A DNA stretch of 41,140 bases from DTU013 sp964490975 (GTDB taxonomy: Bacteria > Bacillota > Clostridia > Acetivibrionales > DTU013): assembly GCA_964490975.1 (NCBI GenBank), contig CAZBEQ010000031.1, positions 1 through 41,140 on the forward strand. Reading direction: 5' to 3'. The position numbers were made by a program, and so were the translations under genes. The notes below the pieces were generated by a model, which worked only from the letters and a program-made list of their open reading frames with translations, did no database searches and was not told the DNA's origin. Below, one piece after another: positions 23,059 through 31,197 of this stretch. Positions within the stretch are counted from its first letter, which is position 1. Each line of letters starts with the position of its first letter.

Positions 23059-23087
23059 ATTATACCCCAGCATCTGGAACTAGACAA
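23059..23087 (-). promoter_or_regulatory. Promoter of the relic-tmcAL-tyrS operon
   Basis: On the minus strand, TTGTCT (23087-23082) and TATAAT (23064-23059) are separated by 17 bases. It would drive the methyltransferase fragment, tmcAL, tyrS and the corrinoid relic in that order. Confidence 0.7.
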
Positions 23088-23111
23088 CAAAATCATGCAT
23101 GCTATTACAGA

Positions 23112-23140
23112 TAGAAAACGATGGCTTCATGATGTATAAT
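23112..23140 (+). promoter_or_regulatory. Probable promoter of priA
   Basis: TATAAT at 23135-23140 is preceded after 17 bases by TAGAAA (23112-23117), a four-of-six match to the -35 consensus. It diverges from the tmcAL operon promoter 25 bases away. Confidence 0.5.
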
Positions 23141-23190
23141 TTAGTTACTGTTATTTTTCTTAATACTCAGGTAATTCGGAAGGAAAACGA

Positions 23191-25641
23191 ATGAAAAAAA
23201 TAGCTGTTGTTGTTATAAGCGATACGACACGAGAGTTCGACAGAGAATATCATTATTATGTCCCTGAAGCTTTTTGTGATGACCTTTTGACTGGAATGAG
23301 GGTGATTGTGCCCTTCGGAAAGGCAAACAAGCACAAGGAGGGTTATGTTATAGGATTTTCTGAGGATTCGGAATTCACCGGATTGAAGGAGATACATAAG
23401 ATTATTGATAAAAAGCCTGTTTTAATACTATCTCTCATTAAGCTTGCTGTATGGATGAAGCAACGATATTTATGTACTTACAGCCAGGCTATCAAATGTA
23501 TGCTTCCAGCAGGCATCGGAGTCAAAAGCCACCGATTTATTACACTGGCTAATGAGCAAAGCGTTAAGCTAACGCCAAATCAGAGGATACTGACAAATTT
23601 GCTAAGGGATAACGAAGGTGTACTGGAAGCTGAGGAACTTAAGAGGCTCTACGGCTCCAAAAGCGATTTAAATAAAAATATAAATGTTCTTGTTGAAAAC
23701 GGTGTTATTAGCGTCGCGGAGCAATACTCATCCTCTACAAAAGAGAAGACGATCAGGGCTGCAAGTCTTGCAATGCCTCCGGAGGAAGTGCAGGCTGATA
23801 TCGAGACCGGTGTGATAAAAAGGATCCAACAGATACGTGTTCTGGAAATGCTCATCGATAATGAGTATATTGCCGTTGCAGACCTTGCCAGGTTCGCATC
23901 TGTGACAACTTCGGTACTCGATACGCTTCGAAAATACGGTTACATATATTACAGGGATATTGAAGTAAAAAGAGATCCCATGCGGTATAGGGAAGTGGAG
24001 GCAACAAAACCGCTGCAGCTGACTCCGGAGCAGAAAACCGTACTGGAGGAAGCTATCTGCAGCATTGACAGCCATACCTTCAGTGAAATACTGTTGCACG
24101 GTGTGACAGGAAGCGGTAAGACAGAGGTTTATCTGCAGTTGATCCACCATGTAATCGAAAACGGCAGGCAGGCTATAGTGCTCGTACCGGAGATATCACT
24201 GACGCCTCAGATGGTGGATAGGTTCAGAGGCAGGTTTGGTGCTCGTGTTGCAGTTATGCACAGCAGATTGTCGCCGGGTGAACGTTATGATCAATGGAAG
24301 CTTATCAGGGAAGGGAAGGTCAGTATTGTGGTCGGCGCCCGTTCTGCAATATTTGCGCCTTTCAGTGACCTGGGGCTTGTTATTATCGATGAGGAACATG
24401 AAAACACCTACAAGTCTGAGACGACGCCCAAGTATACAGCCGCACAGATCGCTGCAAGACGGTGCATGTATGACGGCGCTTTACTGCTCTATGGCTCTGC
24501 CACTCCTTCGGTGGAAACATACCAGCGCGCATTGGATGGTGAAATAAAGCTTGCAGTAATGAAAGGGCGCGCGAATACGATGGTCATGCCCAAGGTACAT
24601 ATTGTGGATATGCGAAAGGAGCTGGAGCTTGGCAACAAAACCATATTCAGTGCTGAGCTTTCCGCAGAGATAGAAAAGAACATAAATAGTGGACAACAGA
24701 CGATATTATTTTTAAACAAAAGAGGATATGCTTCTTTTGTTTTATGCAGAAGCTGTGGGATCAGGCTTAAATGCAGGCATTGCAATATTACAATGACATA
24801 TCATTCTGTGGATGACAGGCTAATCTGCCATTATTGCGGCTATACAGTGAAAATGCCTGAGGTTTGTCCGAAATGCGGAAGCAATCATATCAGACAATTC
24901 GGAACAGGTACTCAGAAGGTAGAGGAAGAATTGCACAAATATTTCCCGGGAGCATCAGTTTTGAGGATGGACATGGATACAACTACAGGGAAGCATTCAC
25001 ATGAGGAGATACTCGATGCTTTCAGAGAAAAAAATGTTAATATACTTGTAGGTACGCAGATGATAGCAAAGGGACATGATTTCCCAAATGTCACGCTGGT
25101 AGGTGTGCTTGCTGCAGACAGCCTTCTTGGAATGGATGACTACAGGGCATCTGAGAGGACGTTCCAGCTGCTGACGCAGGTGGCCGGAAGAGCAGGCAGG
25201 GGCACACTGCCGGGGCGTGTTGTGATACAGACCTATAATACTGAGGATTACAGCATAACAACTGCATGCGGTCACGATTATGATACGTTTTTCAGGCAGG
25301 AATCACGGATAAGAAGCCGCCTTGGCTACCCACCCTTTAGTTGTATCGCTGTGGCAGTGACAAGTTCGGTCATTGACAGGCTGGCATTTACAAAAGCGAA
25401 GGAGGTATGCTCCTTCCTGTCGTCCAATCTGGATCCCGCAGTTGGTGATGAACTGCTGCCGGGGCCTTCCCGGGCACCTCTGTCAAGGATCCGGAACAGA
25501 TACAGGTGGAGAATCATCATTAAGTGCAAAGACGTTGACAGACTTACGTGTATGCTTAGTGAATTGTCCGATTATTTTAGTAAAAAAAAGAACAAGGATG
25601 TTGACCTGAGCATTGATATAAACCCGGCAAGTATGATGTGA
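23191..25641 (+). CDS. priA: Primosomal protein N' (replication restart helicase)
   Basis: PriA recognises stalled replication forks and reloads the replicative helicase. The 816-residue protein has an N-terminal DNA-binding domain (opening VVVISDTTREFDREYHYYVP), then a superfamily 2 helicase: Walker A GVTGSGKTEVY, Walker B IIDEEHE (DEEH) and a third motif YGSATPS. A zinc-binding insertion follows with eight cysteines (CRSCG, CRHC, CHYCG, CPKCG; residues about 520-560), then motifs V and VI (GTQMIAKGHDFPNVTLVG; QVAGRAGRG). It is complete. The ATG follows GGAAGGAAA. The gene order priA-def-fmt is the widespread Firmicutes arrangement, though here def has its own promoter. Confidence 0.96.
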   Translation: MKKIAVVVISDTTREFDREYHYYVPEAFCDDLLTGMRVIVPFGKANKHKEGYVIGFSEDSEFTGLKEIHKIIDKKPVLILSLIKLAVWMKQRYLCTYSQAIKCMLPAGIGVKSHRFITLANEQSVKLTPNQRILTNLLRDNEGVLEAEELKRLYGSKSDLNKNINVLVENGVISVAEQYSSSTKEKTIRAASLAMPPEEVQADIETGVIKRIQQIRVLEMLIDNEYIAVADLARFASVTTSVLDTLRKYGYIYYRDIEVKRDPMRYREVEATKPLQLTPEQKTVLEEAICSIDSHTFSEILLHGVTGSGKTEVYLQLIHHVIENGRQAIVLVPEISLTPQMVDRFRGRFGARVAVMHSRLSPGERYDQWKLIREGKVSIVVGARSAIFAPFSDLGLVIIDEEHENTYKSETTPKYTAAQIAARRCMYDGALLLYGSATPSVETYQRALDGEIKLAVMKGRANTMVMPKVHIVDMRKELELGNKTIFSAELSAEIEKNINSGQQTILFLNKRGYASFVLCRSCGIRLKCRHCNITMTYHSVDDRLICHYCGYTVKMPEVCPKCGSNHIRQFGTGTQKVEEELHKYFPGASVLRMDMDTTTGKHSHEEILDAFREKNVNILVGTQMIAKGHDFPNVTLVGVLAADSLLGMDDYRASERTFQLLTQVAGRAGRGTLPGRVVIQTYNTEDYSITTACGHDYDTFFRQESRIRSRLGYPPFSCIAVAVTSSVIDRLAFTKAKEVCSFLSSNLDPAVGDELLPGPSRAPLSRIRNRYRWRIIIKCKDVDRLTCMLSELSDYFSKKKNKDVDLSIDINPASMM

Positions 25642-25694
25642 GAGTAAAACCTGCATAATATTATACAGCGCTTGCTTAAAAAAGGCTTGCTTTA

Positions 25695-25723
25695 TTGCAG
25701 TATAGAAACCTGTTTGTTATAAT
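25695..25723 (+). promoter_or_regulatory. Promoter of the def-fmt cluster
   Basis: TTGCAG at 25695-25700 and TATAAT at 25718-25723 are separated by 17 bases. It lies 33 bases upstream of the def start codon and probably drives much of the cluster to thiN, because the following genes overlap or are closely spaced. Confidence 0.7.
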
Positions 25724-25756
25724 AATAGTAGTTAATAAAATATAGGAGTGTAATAT

Positions 25757-26230
25757 ATGGCTATCAGAAATATAAGGATAGACGGAGATGAAGTGCTGAG
25801 AAAAAAATGCAGGGAAGTAGATGAGATAAACGACAAGCTACTGACGCTGCTCAAGGATATGGCGGATACCATGTATAACGCCGATGGCGCTGGCCTTGCC
25901 GCGCCTCAGGTGGGTATCCTTAAAAGAGTTGCGGTAATAGATATTGGAGAAGGGCTCGTTGAGCTTATAAATCCTGTGATCAGAAGTCAGTCAGGCAAGC
26001 AGACCACCGTTGAAGGCTGCCTTAGTATCCCCAACTTCTGGGGTGAGGTTGAACGCCCTTCGCATGTAGTGGTTGAAGCGCTCAATCCAAAGGGAGAGAA
26101 GATAAGGATAGAGAGCGATGGCTTTATGTCCCAGGCGCTCTGCCATGAAATCGACCATCTTGACGGTATTCTTTTCAAGGATAAGGTTACAAGGGTACTT
26201 AGCAAGGAAGATTTGAGAAAAATGGAGTAG
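25757..26230 (+). CDS. def: Peptide deformylase
   Basis: Def removes the formyl group from the N-terminal methionine of new proteins. All three family motifs are present: GAGLAAPQVG (residues 44-53), EGCLS with metal ligand Cys88, and HEIDH with ligands His130 and His134 and catalytic Glu131. The 157-residue length is that of the compact type. TAGGAGTG lies upstream of the ATG. The next gene, fmt, adds the formyl group that Def removes, and the two start-to-end genes are 18 bases apart. Confidence 0.96.
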   Translation: MAIRNIRIDGDEVLRKKCREVDEINDKLLTLLKDMADTMYNADGAGLAAPQVGILKRVAVIDIGEGLVELINPVIRSQSGKQTTVEGCLSIPNFWGEVERPSHVVVEALNPKGEKIRIESDGFMSQALCHEIDHLDGILFKDKVTRVLSKEDLRKME

Positions 26231-26248
26231 ATACGGAGCAGCTTCACT

Positions 26249-27217
26249 ATGAGGATCGTATTTATGGGTACTCCGGACTTTGCGGTACCTTGTCTGGAGG
26301 CCCTTGTCAATAGAGGATATAATATAGCAGGCGTGGTTACTCAACCGGACAAGCCTGTGGGAAGAAAGCAAAGTGAATTAAAGGCACCTCCTGTAAAGGA
26401 GGCAGCTATCAGATTTGGCATACAAAATATACTGCAGCCCACCAAGGTGAAAACACCGGAATTTCTTGAATCGATAAGGGAGCTTGAGCCTGATCTCATA
26501 GTGACCGCTGCGTATGGCAGGATACTGACAAAAGACGTACTGGAGGTTCCCGGATACGGCTGTATAAACGTGCATGCATCACTGCTGCCTAAGTACAGGG
26601 GAGCCGCTCCGATCCAGTGGGCACTTATAAATGGCGATGCCAGGACAGGCATCACAACTATGTTTATGGATGAAGGAATGGATACCGGTGACATCCTTTT
26701 GACAAAAGAGATCGACATAGGACCGGATATGAACGCCGGTGAGCTTTTTGACTGTCTGAAGGAGTTGGGGGCCCGGACACTTATTGAAACTCTTGAAGCT
26801 ATGGAAAGCGGTACATTGACCAGAACACCCCAGGATCATTCGAAGGCTGTTAATGTGCCTATGATGACCAAGGAATCGGGTCTTATCGACTGGAATAAAA
26901 GCGCAGAGGAGATACATAACCTTGTCAGGGGGACATATCCCTGGCCGGGCGCATTCACCTTCTACAAAGGTTCAAGACTGAAAATATGGAAGACTTGCGT
27001 CATGAAGGAATGTCCTTCAGGCTCAACAGATTCTTTACCCAATGAGCAGGAGAAAACAGTACAGCCCGGAAAAGTCCTGAAAATATCAAAGCAACACCTT
27101 GTAGTCGCAACAGGTGAAGGATGTCTCATGATATCCGAGCTGCAGTTTGATAACTGCAGAAGAATGGGCGTTTGCGAGTGCGGACATAATATGGATGAAG
27201 GTGAAGTGCTTGGATAA
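26249..27217 (+). CDS. fmt: Methionyl-tRNA formyltransferase
   Basis: Fmt formylates initiator Met-tRNA with 10-formyltetrahydrofolate. The N-terminal formyltransferase fold opens MRIVFMGTPDFAVP and has the folate/catalytic signature HASLLPKYRGAAPIQWAL with the catalytic Asn/His/Asp set (N in YGCINVHAS, H in HASLLP, D in MDEGMDTGDIL). The C-terminal OB-fold tRNA-binding domain starts near residue 205. The 322-residue length is slightly above average because of an insertion around residues 250-270. It overlaps the following DUF116 gene by a few codons. Confidence 0.96.
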   Translation: MRIVFMGTPDFAVPCLEALVNRGYNIAGVVTQPDKPVGRKQSELKAPPVKEAAIRFGIQNILQPTKVKTPEFLESIRELEPDLIVTAAYGRILTKDVLEVPGYGCINVHASLLPKYRGAAPIQWALINGDARTGITTMFMDEGMDTGDILLTKEIDIGPDMNAGELFDCLKELGARTLIETLEAMESGTLTRTPQDHSKAVNVPMMTKESGLIDWNKSAEEIHNLVRGTYPWPGAFTFYKGSRLKIWKTCVMKECPSGSTDSLPNEQEKTVQPGKVLKISKQHLVVATGEGCLMISELQFDNCRRMGVCECGHNMDEGEVLG

Positions 27218-27965
27218 ACGTCTCAAAAGCTTTATGGGTTATACGTTGCTGCTTTTGCTGGTTATTGGGATTATTACGGTGTTATTTTCATACATATACC
27301 ATTTCTTTTCCATAGACCTTTACAACAGAATAATAAATGTGCTTATTATTATATCTATTGCCATGATGGTTTCGCTTGTTGTAGCAATGGCTGCAATATT
27401 CACAGCGGTAAAGACCAGAAGGGTTTATCCTTTCATGATGTTTCCGGTAAGGCTGGGTATGAAAATAGTCATGCCGGTTGCTCTTTTTGTCACGGATATG
27501 TTTAAAAAAGACAAGGATATGATAAGAAGTCTCTTTATTGATATAAATAATCTCTTTGTGGAGTCCGGAAATATAAGAAAAAAACCGGATAAGATCATGC
27601 TGCTGCTGCCTCATTGCCTGCAGTATTCTGAATGCACCAGGAGAATAACAGTTGATACTGGAAATTGCGCCAGGTGTGGTCGGTGTAAGATCGGCGATAT
27701 ACTGGATATTGCTGAAAAAAGAGGCGTTAAGGTCTATGTTGTGACCGGCGGTACTGCTGCAAGAAACGCAATTTCCAAGGTAAAGCCCGAAATCATACTT
27801 TCGGTTGCCTGTGAGAGGGATCTGGCAATCGGTATCTCTGACGTCAGTAATATACCGGTCATAGGAGTTCTGAACAAAAGGCCCAATGGCCCTTGCTTCA
27901 ATACTACAGTAGATGTGGATTTGCTAAGGGAAAAGCTTGACAAAATTATACTAAATAATGTTTGA
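27195..27965 (+). CDS. DUF116 membrane protein with cysteine cluster
   Basis: This belongs to the DUF116 family (PF01976), found in anaerobes and often placed between fmt and rsmB, as here; its function is not established. Two membrane helices lie near the N-terminus (about residues 10-32 and 40-66). The cytoplasmic part has the family's cysteine-rich segment LPHCLQYSEC...GNCARCGRCKIGDI (about residues 136-165), suggesting a metal or iron-sulfur site, and a later CERD and GPCFNTTVDV. The start is uncertain: ATG at 27195 lacks a good ribosome binding site, whereas TTG at 27210 has AAGGTG at 27199-27204 correctly spaced. Both overlap the end of fmt, implying coupling. Confidence 0.85.
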   Translation: MKVKCLDKRLKSFMGYTLLLLLVIGIITVLFSYIYHFFSIDLYNRIINVLIIISIAMMVSLVVAMAAIFTAVKTRRVYPFMMFPVRLGMKIVMPVALFVTDMFKKDKDMIRSLFIDINNLFVESGNIRKKPDKIMLLLPHCLQYSECTRRITVDTGNCARCGRCKIGDILDIAEKRGVKVYVVTGGTAARNAISKVKPEIILSVACERDLAIGISDVSNIPVIGVLNKRPNGPCFNTTVDVDLLREKLDKIILNNV

Positions 27966-27980
27966 TATTGAAGGGAATTT

Positions 27981-29330
27981 ATGAAGCTGGATATAGCAAG
28001 ACAAACTGCACTAAAAATACTTTTTGAAATCAATGAAAAGGGCGCATATTCAAATATTGAACTGAACAGGCAGCTTTCAGGCAATGAACTCAGAGAACTT
28101 GACAGGTCATTTATTACAGAGCTCGTATACGGTGTAGTGAAATGGAAGCTGACACTGGACAGGCTTATTGCAGCTTATTCCAGCATCAAGATGTCAAAGC
28201 TGTCGCCATGGATATTGAATATATTGAGACTTGGTGCATATCAGCTTCTTTTTATGTCAAAGGTGCCTGCATCAGCCGCATGCAATGAAAGCGTAAAGCT
28301 CGCAGGCAGGTATGGGCATAAGGCTTCTGCTGGCTTTGTCAATGCAGTCCTCCGAAAAATTTCAAAAGAAGGCTTTGACTGTGTCATACCAGATAGGGAA
28401 AAAGACTTGCCAGGATATCTTTCTGTTAAGTATTCGTATCCGCAATGGCTTACATTGAAGTATACAGAGCTATTTGAAGCTGATTTTGCCGAAAGCCTGC
28501 TAGAAGCGGGAAACGGATCACCTGATCTGACTGTCAGGGCTAATACACTGCGAATCAGTGTTGAAGAACTGAAGGAACAGTTGCAAAAAGAAGGAGTTTT
28601 GGTAGAAGCGGGCCGATATGTAAAAGAAGCTTTTATTATCAAGAGCCCGGTTCCGATTGCACGGCTGGAGGCTTTTAAAAGAGGCTTGTTTCAGGTACAG
28701 GATGAGAGCTCAATGCTGCCTGCTGCTGTGTTGGCGCCTGAGCCGGGTGAAGCTGTACTGGATGCCTGCAGCGCGCCCGGAGGTAAAGCGGTCAATATGG
28801 CAATGCTGATGCAAAACCGGGGCAGTGTGACAGCAAGGGACATACATGAACACAAACTGAAGCTGATAGATGAGGCGGCAATAAGATTGGGAACAAGCAT
28901 AATCGCCAGTGAGCTTCATGATGCCGCTGAGCCTGATGTGAAGAACGATGGACGGTTTGACAGGGTACTGCTCGATGCACCCTGCAGTGGTCTTGGCATA
29001 GTGAGAAGAAAGCCTGATATAAAGTGGGCGCGTGAAAACAGCGACATCGGCAGTATTACGGCATTGCAGGAGAAACTTATACAGAATGTATCAAAGGCAG
29101 TTAAACCGGGTGGAGTGTTGGTATATAGTACATGTACTATATTGCCGGAAGAAAATGAATACATTGTACAAAAATTTATAAAGAACAACACTGATTTTTA
29201 TGAAGATGATATATCACCATATCTTTCGCCCGCTCTGGCGCTTTATGCCAGAGGGTGTATGCTGCAGCTCTACCCGAACAGAGATGGGATAGATGGATTT
29301 TTTATAGCAAGACTGAAAAGAAAGGGTTAA
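27981..29330 (+). CDS. rsmB: 16S rRNA m5C967 methyltransferase
   Basis: RsmB methylates a cytosine in 16S rRNA (C967 in E. coli numbering) using S-adenosylmethionine. An N-terminal NusB-like RNA-binding domain (about residues 1-130) precedes the methyltransferase domain. The SAM-binding motif I is DACSAPGGKAVNMA, motif IV is LDAPCSGLGIVRRKPDIKW with one conserved cysteine, and motif VI is STCTILPEENE with the catalytic cysteine. The length of 449 residues is normal. It starts 15 bases after the DUF116 gene and is followed by rlmN after 12 bases. Confidence 0.95.
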   Translation: MKLDIARQTALKILFEINEKGAYSNIELNRQLSGNELRELDRSFITELVYGVVKWKLTLDRLIAAYSSIKMSKLSPWILNILRLGAYQLLFMSKVPASAACNESVKLAGRYGHKASAGFVNAVLRKISKEGFDCVIPDREKDLPGYLSVKYSYPQWLTLKYTELFEADFAESLLEAGNGSPDLTVRANTLRISVEELKEQLQKEGVLVEAGRYVKEAFIIKSPVPIARLEAFKRGLFQVQDESSMLPAAVLAPEPGEAVLDACSAPGGKAVNMAMLMQNRGSVTARDIHEHKLKLIDEAAIRLGTSIIASELHDAAEPDVKNDGRFDRVLLDAPCSGLGIVRRKPDIKWARENSDIGSITALQEKLIQNVSKAVKPGGVLVYSTCTILPEENEYIVQKFIKNNTDFYEDDISPYLSPALALYARGCMLQLYPNRDGIDGFFIARLKRKG

Positions 29331-29342
29331 TAGGAGTTTAAA

Positions 29343-30389
29343 ATGTCTGAAATAAAAAAGTATTTGCCTGACATGGATATAAATGAGCTTCAGCAGTTTC
29401 TGCAAAGCATGGGACAGCAGAAATTCAGAGCAAAGCAAATTTTCACATGGATCGCAAGGGGCGCGGCGGATTTCGATGAGATGACTGATTTGTCGAAGCA
29501 GTTGAGGCAGGAATTGAAACTTTTTGCTTCGGTTTCAGGTCTAAATATAAGAAGAAAGCTTGTATCATCTATAGACGGTACGACAAAGTATTTGCTGGAA
29601 CTTCAGGACGGTAATATAATTGAGAGTGTACTGATGAAATACATACATGGATACACTGCATGCATTTCATCACAGATAGGCTGCAAAATGGGTTGCAGCT
29701 TTTGCGCATCTATGATAGCCGGTTTCAGAAGGGATCTGACAGCAGGAGAAATGCTTGGACAGATACTTTCCATACAGCGTGATAGCGGCGTCAAGATTGG
29801 TAATGTGGTTATAATGGGTATAGGTGAGCCTTTTGACAACTATGACAATGTTTTGAAGTTTTTGAAGCTTGCCCATGACCCTGATGGCCTGAATATAGGA
29901 TACAGGCATATGACTGTATCGACCTGCGGCCTTGTTCCTGAGATTATTAGGTTTTCGGATGAAAATATGCAGGTGAATCTGGCAATATCGCTTCATGCAC
30001 CAAATGACCGGATACGAGAGAAGATAATGCCGATTGGCAGGAAGTATTGTATTGACAAAATCATTGAAGCATGTAAGATATATACAGAGAAAACCAAGAG
30101 AAGGATAACGTTTGAATATGCTTTGATAGAAGGGGTCAATGATTCTTCAGATAATGCATTGGAGCTGGTTTCACGGCTTAGAGGCCTCTTATGTCATATT
30201 AATCTGATACCGGTCAACTCAGTACAGGGAACCGGTTACCGACAAAGCGGCCGCAGGCATATAGACGAGTTTGCAGCGTTGTTAACCAAAAGAGGCATAG
30301 AAACAACGATCCGGCGTGAACTTGGTTCTGATATTAATGCAGCATGTGGACAGCTTAGAAGAAGTGAGTTGGAACAAAATGATGTTTAA
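29343..30389 (+). CDS. rlmN: 23S rRNA m2A2503 methyltransferase (radical SAM)
   Basis: RlmN methylates carbon 2 of A2503 in 23S rRNA, and in studied species also A37 of some tRNAs, by a ping-pong radical SAM mechanism. The iron-sulfur cysteines are in CKMGCSFC (CxxxCxxC), and the second mechanistic cysteine lies near the C-terminus in DINAACGQLR. Other family signatures are IVIMGIGEPFDNYDN (seen here as VVIMGIGEPF), VSTCGLVP, LAISLHAPND and LIPVNS. The 348-residue length is normal. The A2503 C8 methyltransferase Cfr is a relative; the genome position beside rsmB and stp strongly favours RlmN. Confidence 0.95.
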   Translation: MSEIKKYLPDMDINELQQFLQSMGQQKFRAKQIFTWIARGAADFDEMTDLSKQLRQELKLFASVSGLNIRRKLVSSIDGTTKYLLELQDGNIIESVLMKYIHGYTACISSQIGCKMGCSFCASMIAGFRRDLTAGEMLGQILSIQRDSGVKIGNVVIMGIGEPFDNYDNVLKFLKLAHDPDGLNIGYRHMTVSTCGLVPEIIRFSDENMQVNLAISLHAPNDRIREKIMPIGRKYCIDKIIEACKIYTEKTKRRITFEYALIEGVNDSSDNALELVSRLRGLLCHINLIPVNSVQGTGYRQSGRRHIDEFAALLTKRGIETTIRRELGSDINAACGQLRRSELEQNDV

Positions 30390-30455
30390 GAGAACAATGA
30401 TGTTCATAGTAGGACAATAAAAGGGTTTTAAACCCTAAAAAAAGGTGTTGATAGC

Positions 30456-31187
30456 TTGAAATTTGCCGCTGGTACTGACAGAGGATTAATACGCGAGATT
30501 AATGAAGACAGCTGCATGATCATCCCGGGATGTTCAACTTCACCCTGCGCCTTTATCGTTGCTGATGGTATGGGTGGACATAATTGCGGAGAAATTGCGA
30601 GCAGGATGACAGTGGAGTACATAAGTGAACTCTTACGCAGCAATGGCAGCAGCCTTGTTGGTATGGATGCCGGGAATGTGCTTTCCGGGATGGTAGAGCA
30701 GGTTAACACGAAGGTATATGAAAAATCACTTGAGAGTGCTGAGCTGAGCGGAATGGGAACTACAATGACCATGGTGTTGATCACAGCTAATACACTGACT
30801 GCAGCCCATGTAGGCGACAGCAGGCTTTATATGATACGAAGCGGCGAAATAAGTCAATTAACCGAGGATCATTCATATATCGCTGAATTGCTTAAAAAAG
30901 GTACATTGACCAAGGAAGAAGCTGAAAATCACCCGAGAAAGAATATAATCACAAGGGCTATCGGTTCTTCTCCTGACATTCTGGTAGATGTAATAAGTCA
31001 GGAAATTTTGGAAAATGATATATTTGTTCTTTGTACAGACGGACTAACAAATATGATATGTGAAAATGAAATATCCGAGATCGTAAGAGGCAATGAACCC
31101 GAGGCCGCTTGTGCAAAACTTATAGAAGCGGCAAACAGGCAAGGCGGCGACGATAATATCACCGTTATTGTTATTAAATGTGAGTGA
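30456..31187 (+). CDS. stp: PP2C-type Ser/Thr phosphatase
   Basis: This phosphatase reverses phosphorylation by the kinase encoded next to it, as PrpC/Stp1 does for PrkC in other Firmicutes. The metal-binding PP2C motifs are all there: RGLIREINEDS, VADGMGGHNCGE, TMTMVLI, GDSRLYMIRSGEISQLTEDHS, ITRAIGS, CTDGLTNM and GGDDNITVIVI. The 243-residue protein is cytosolic with no membrane segment. The start codon at 30456 is TTG, preceded by AAAGGTG and consistent with an N-terminus LKFAAGTDRG. It ends 10 bases before the kinase start. Confidence 0.94.
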   Translation: MKFAAGTDRGLIREINEDSCMIIPGCSTSPCAFIVADGMGGHNCGEIASRMTVEYISELLRSNGSSLVGMDAGNVLSGMVEQVNTKVYEKSLESAELSGMGTTMTMVLITANTLTAAHVGDSRLYMIRSGEISQLTEDHSYIAELLKKGTLTKEEAENHPRKNIITRAIGSSPDILVDVISQEILENDIFVLCTDGLTNMICENEISEIVRGNEPEAACAKLIEAANRQGGDDNITVIVIKCE

Positions 31188-31197
31188 AGGTGTTTAT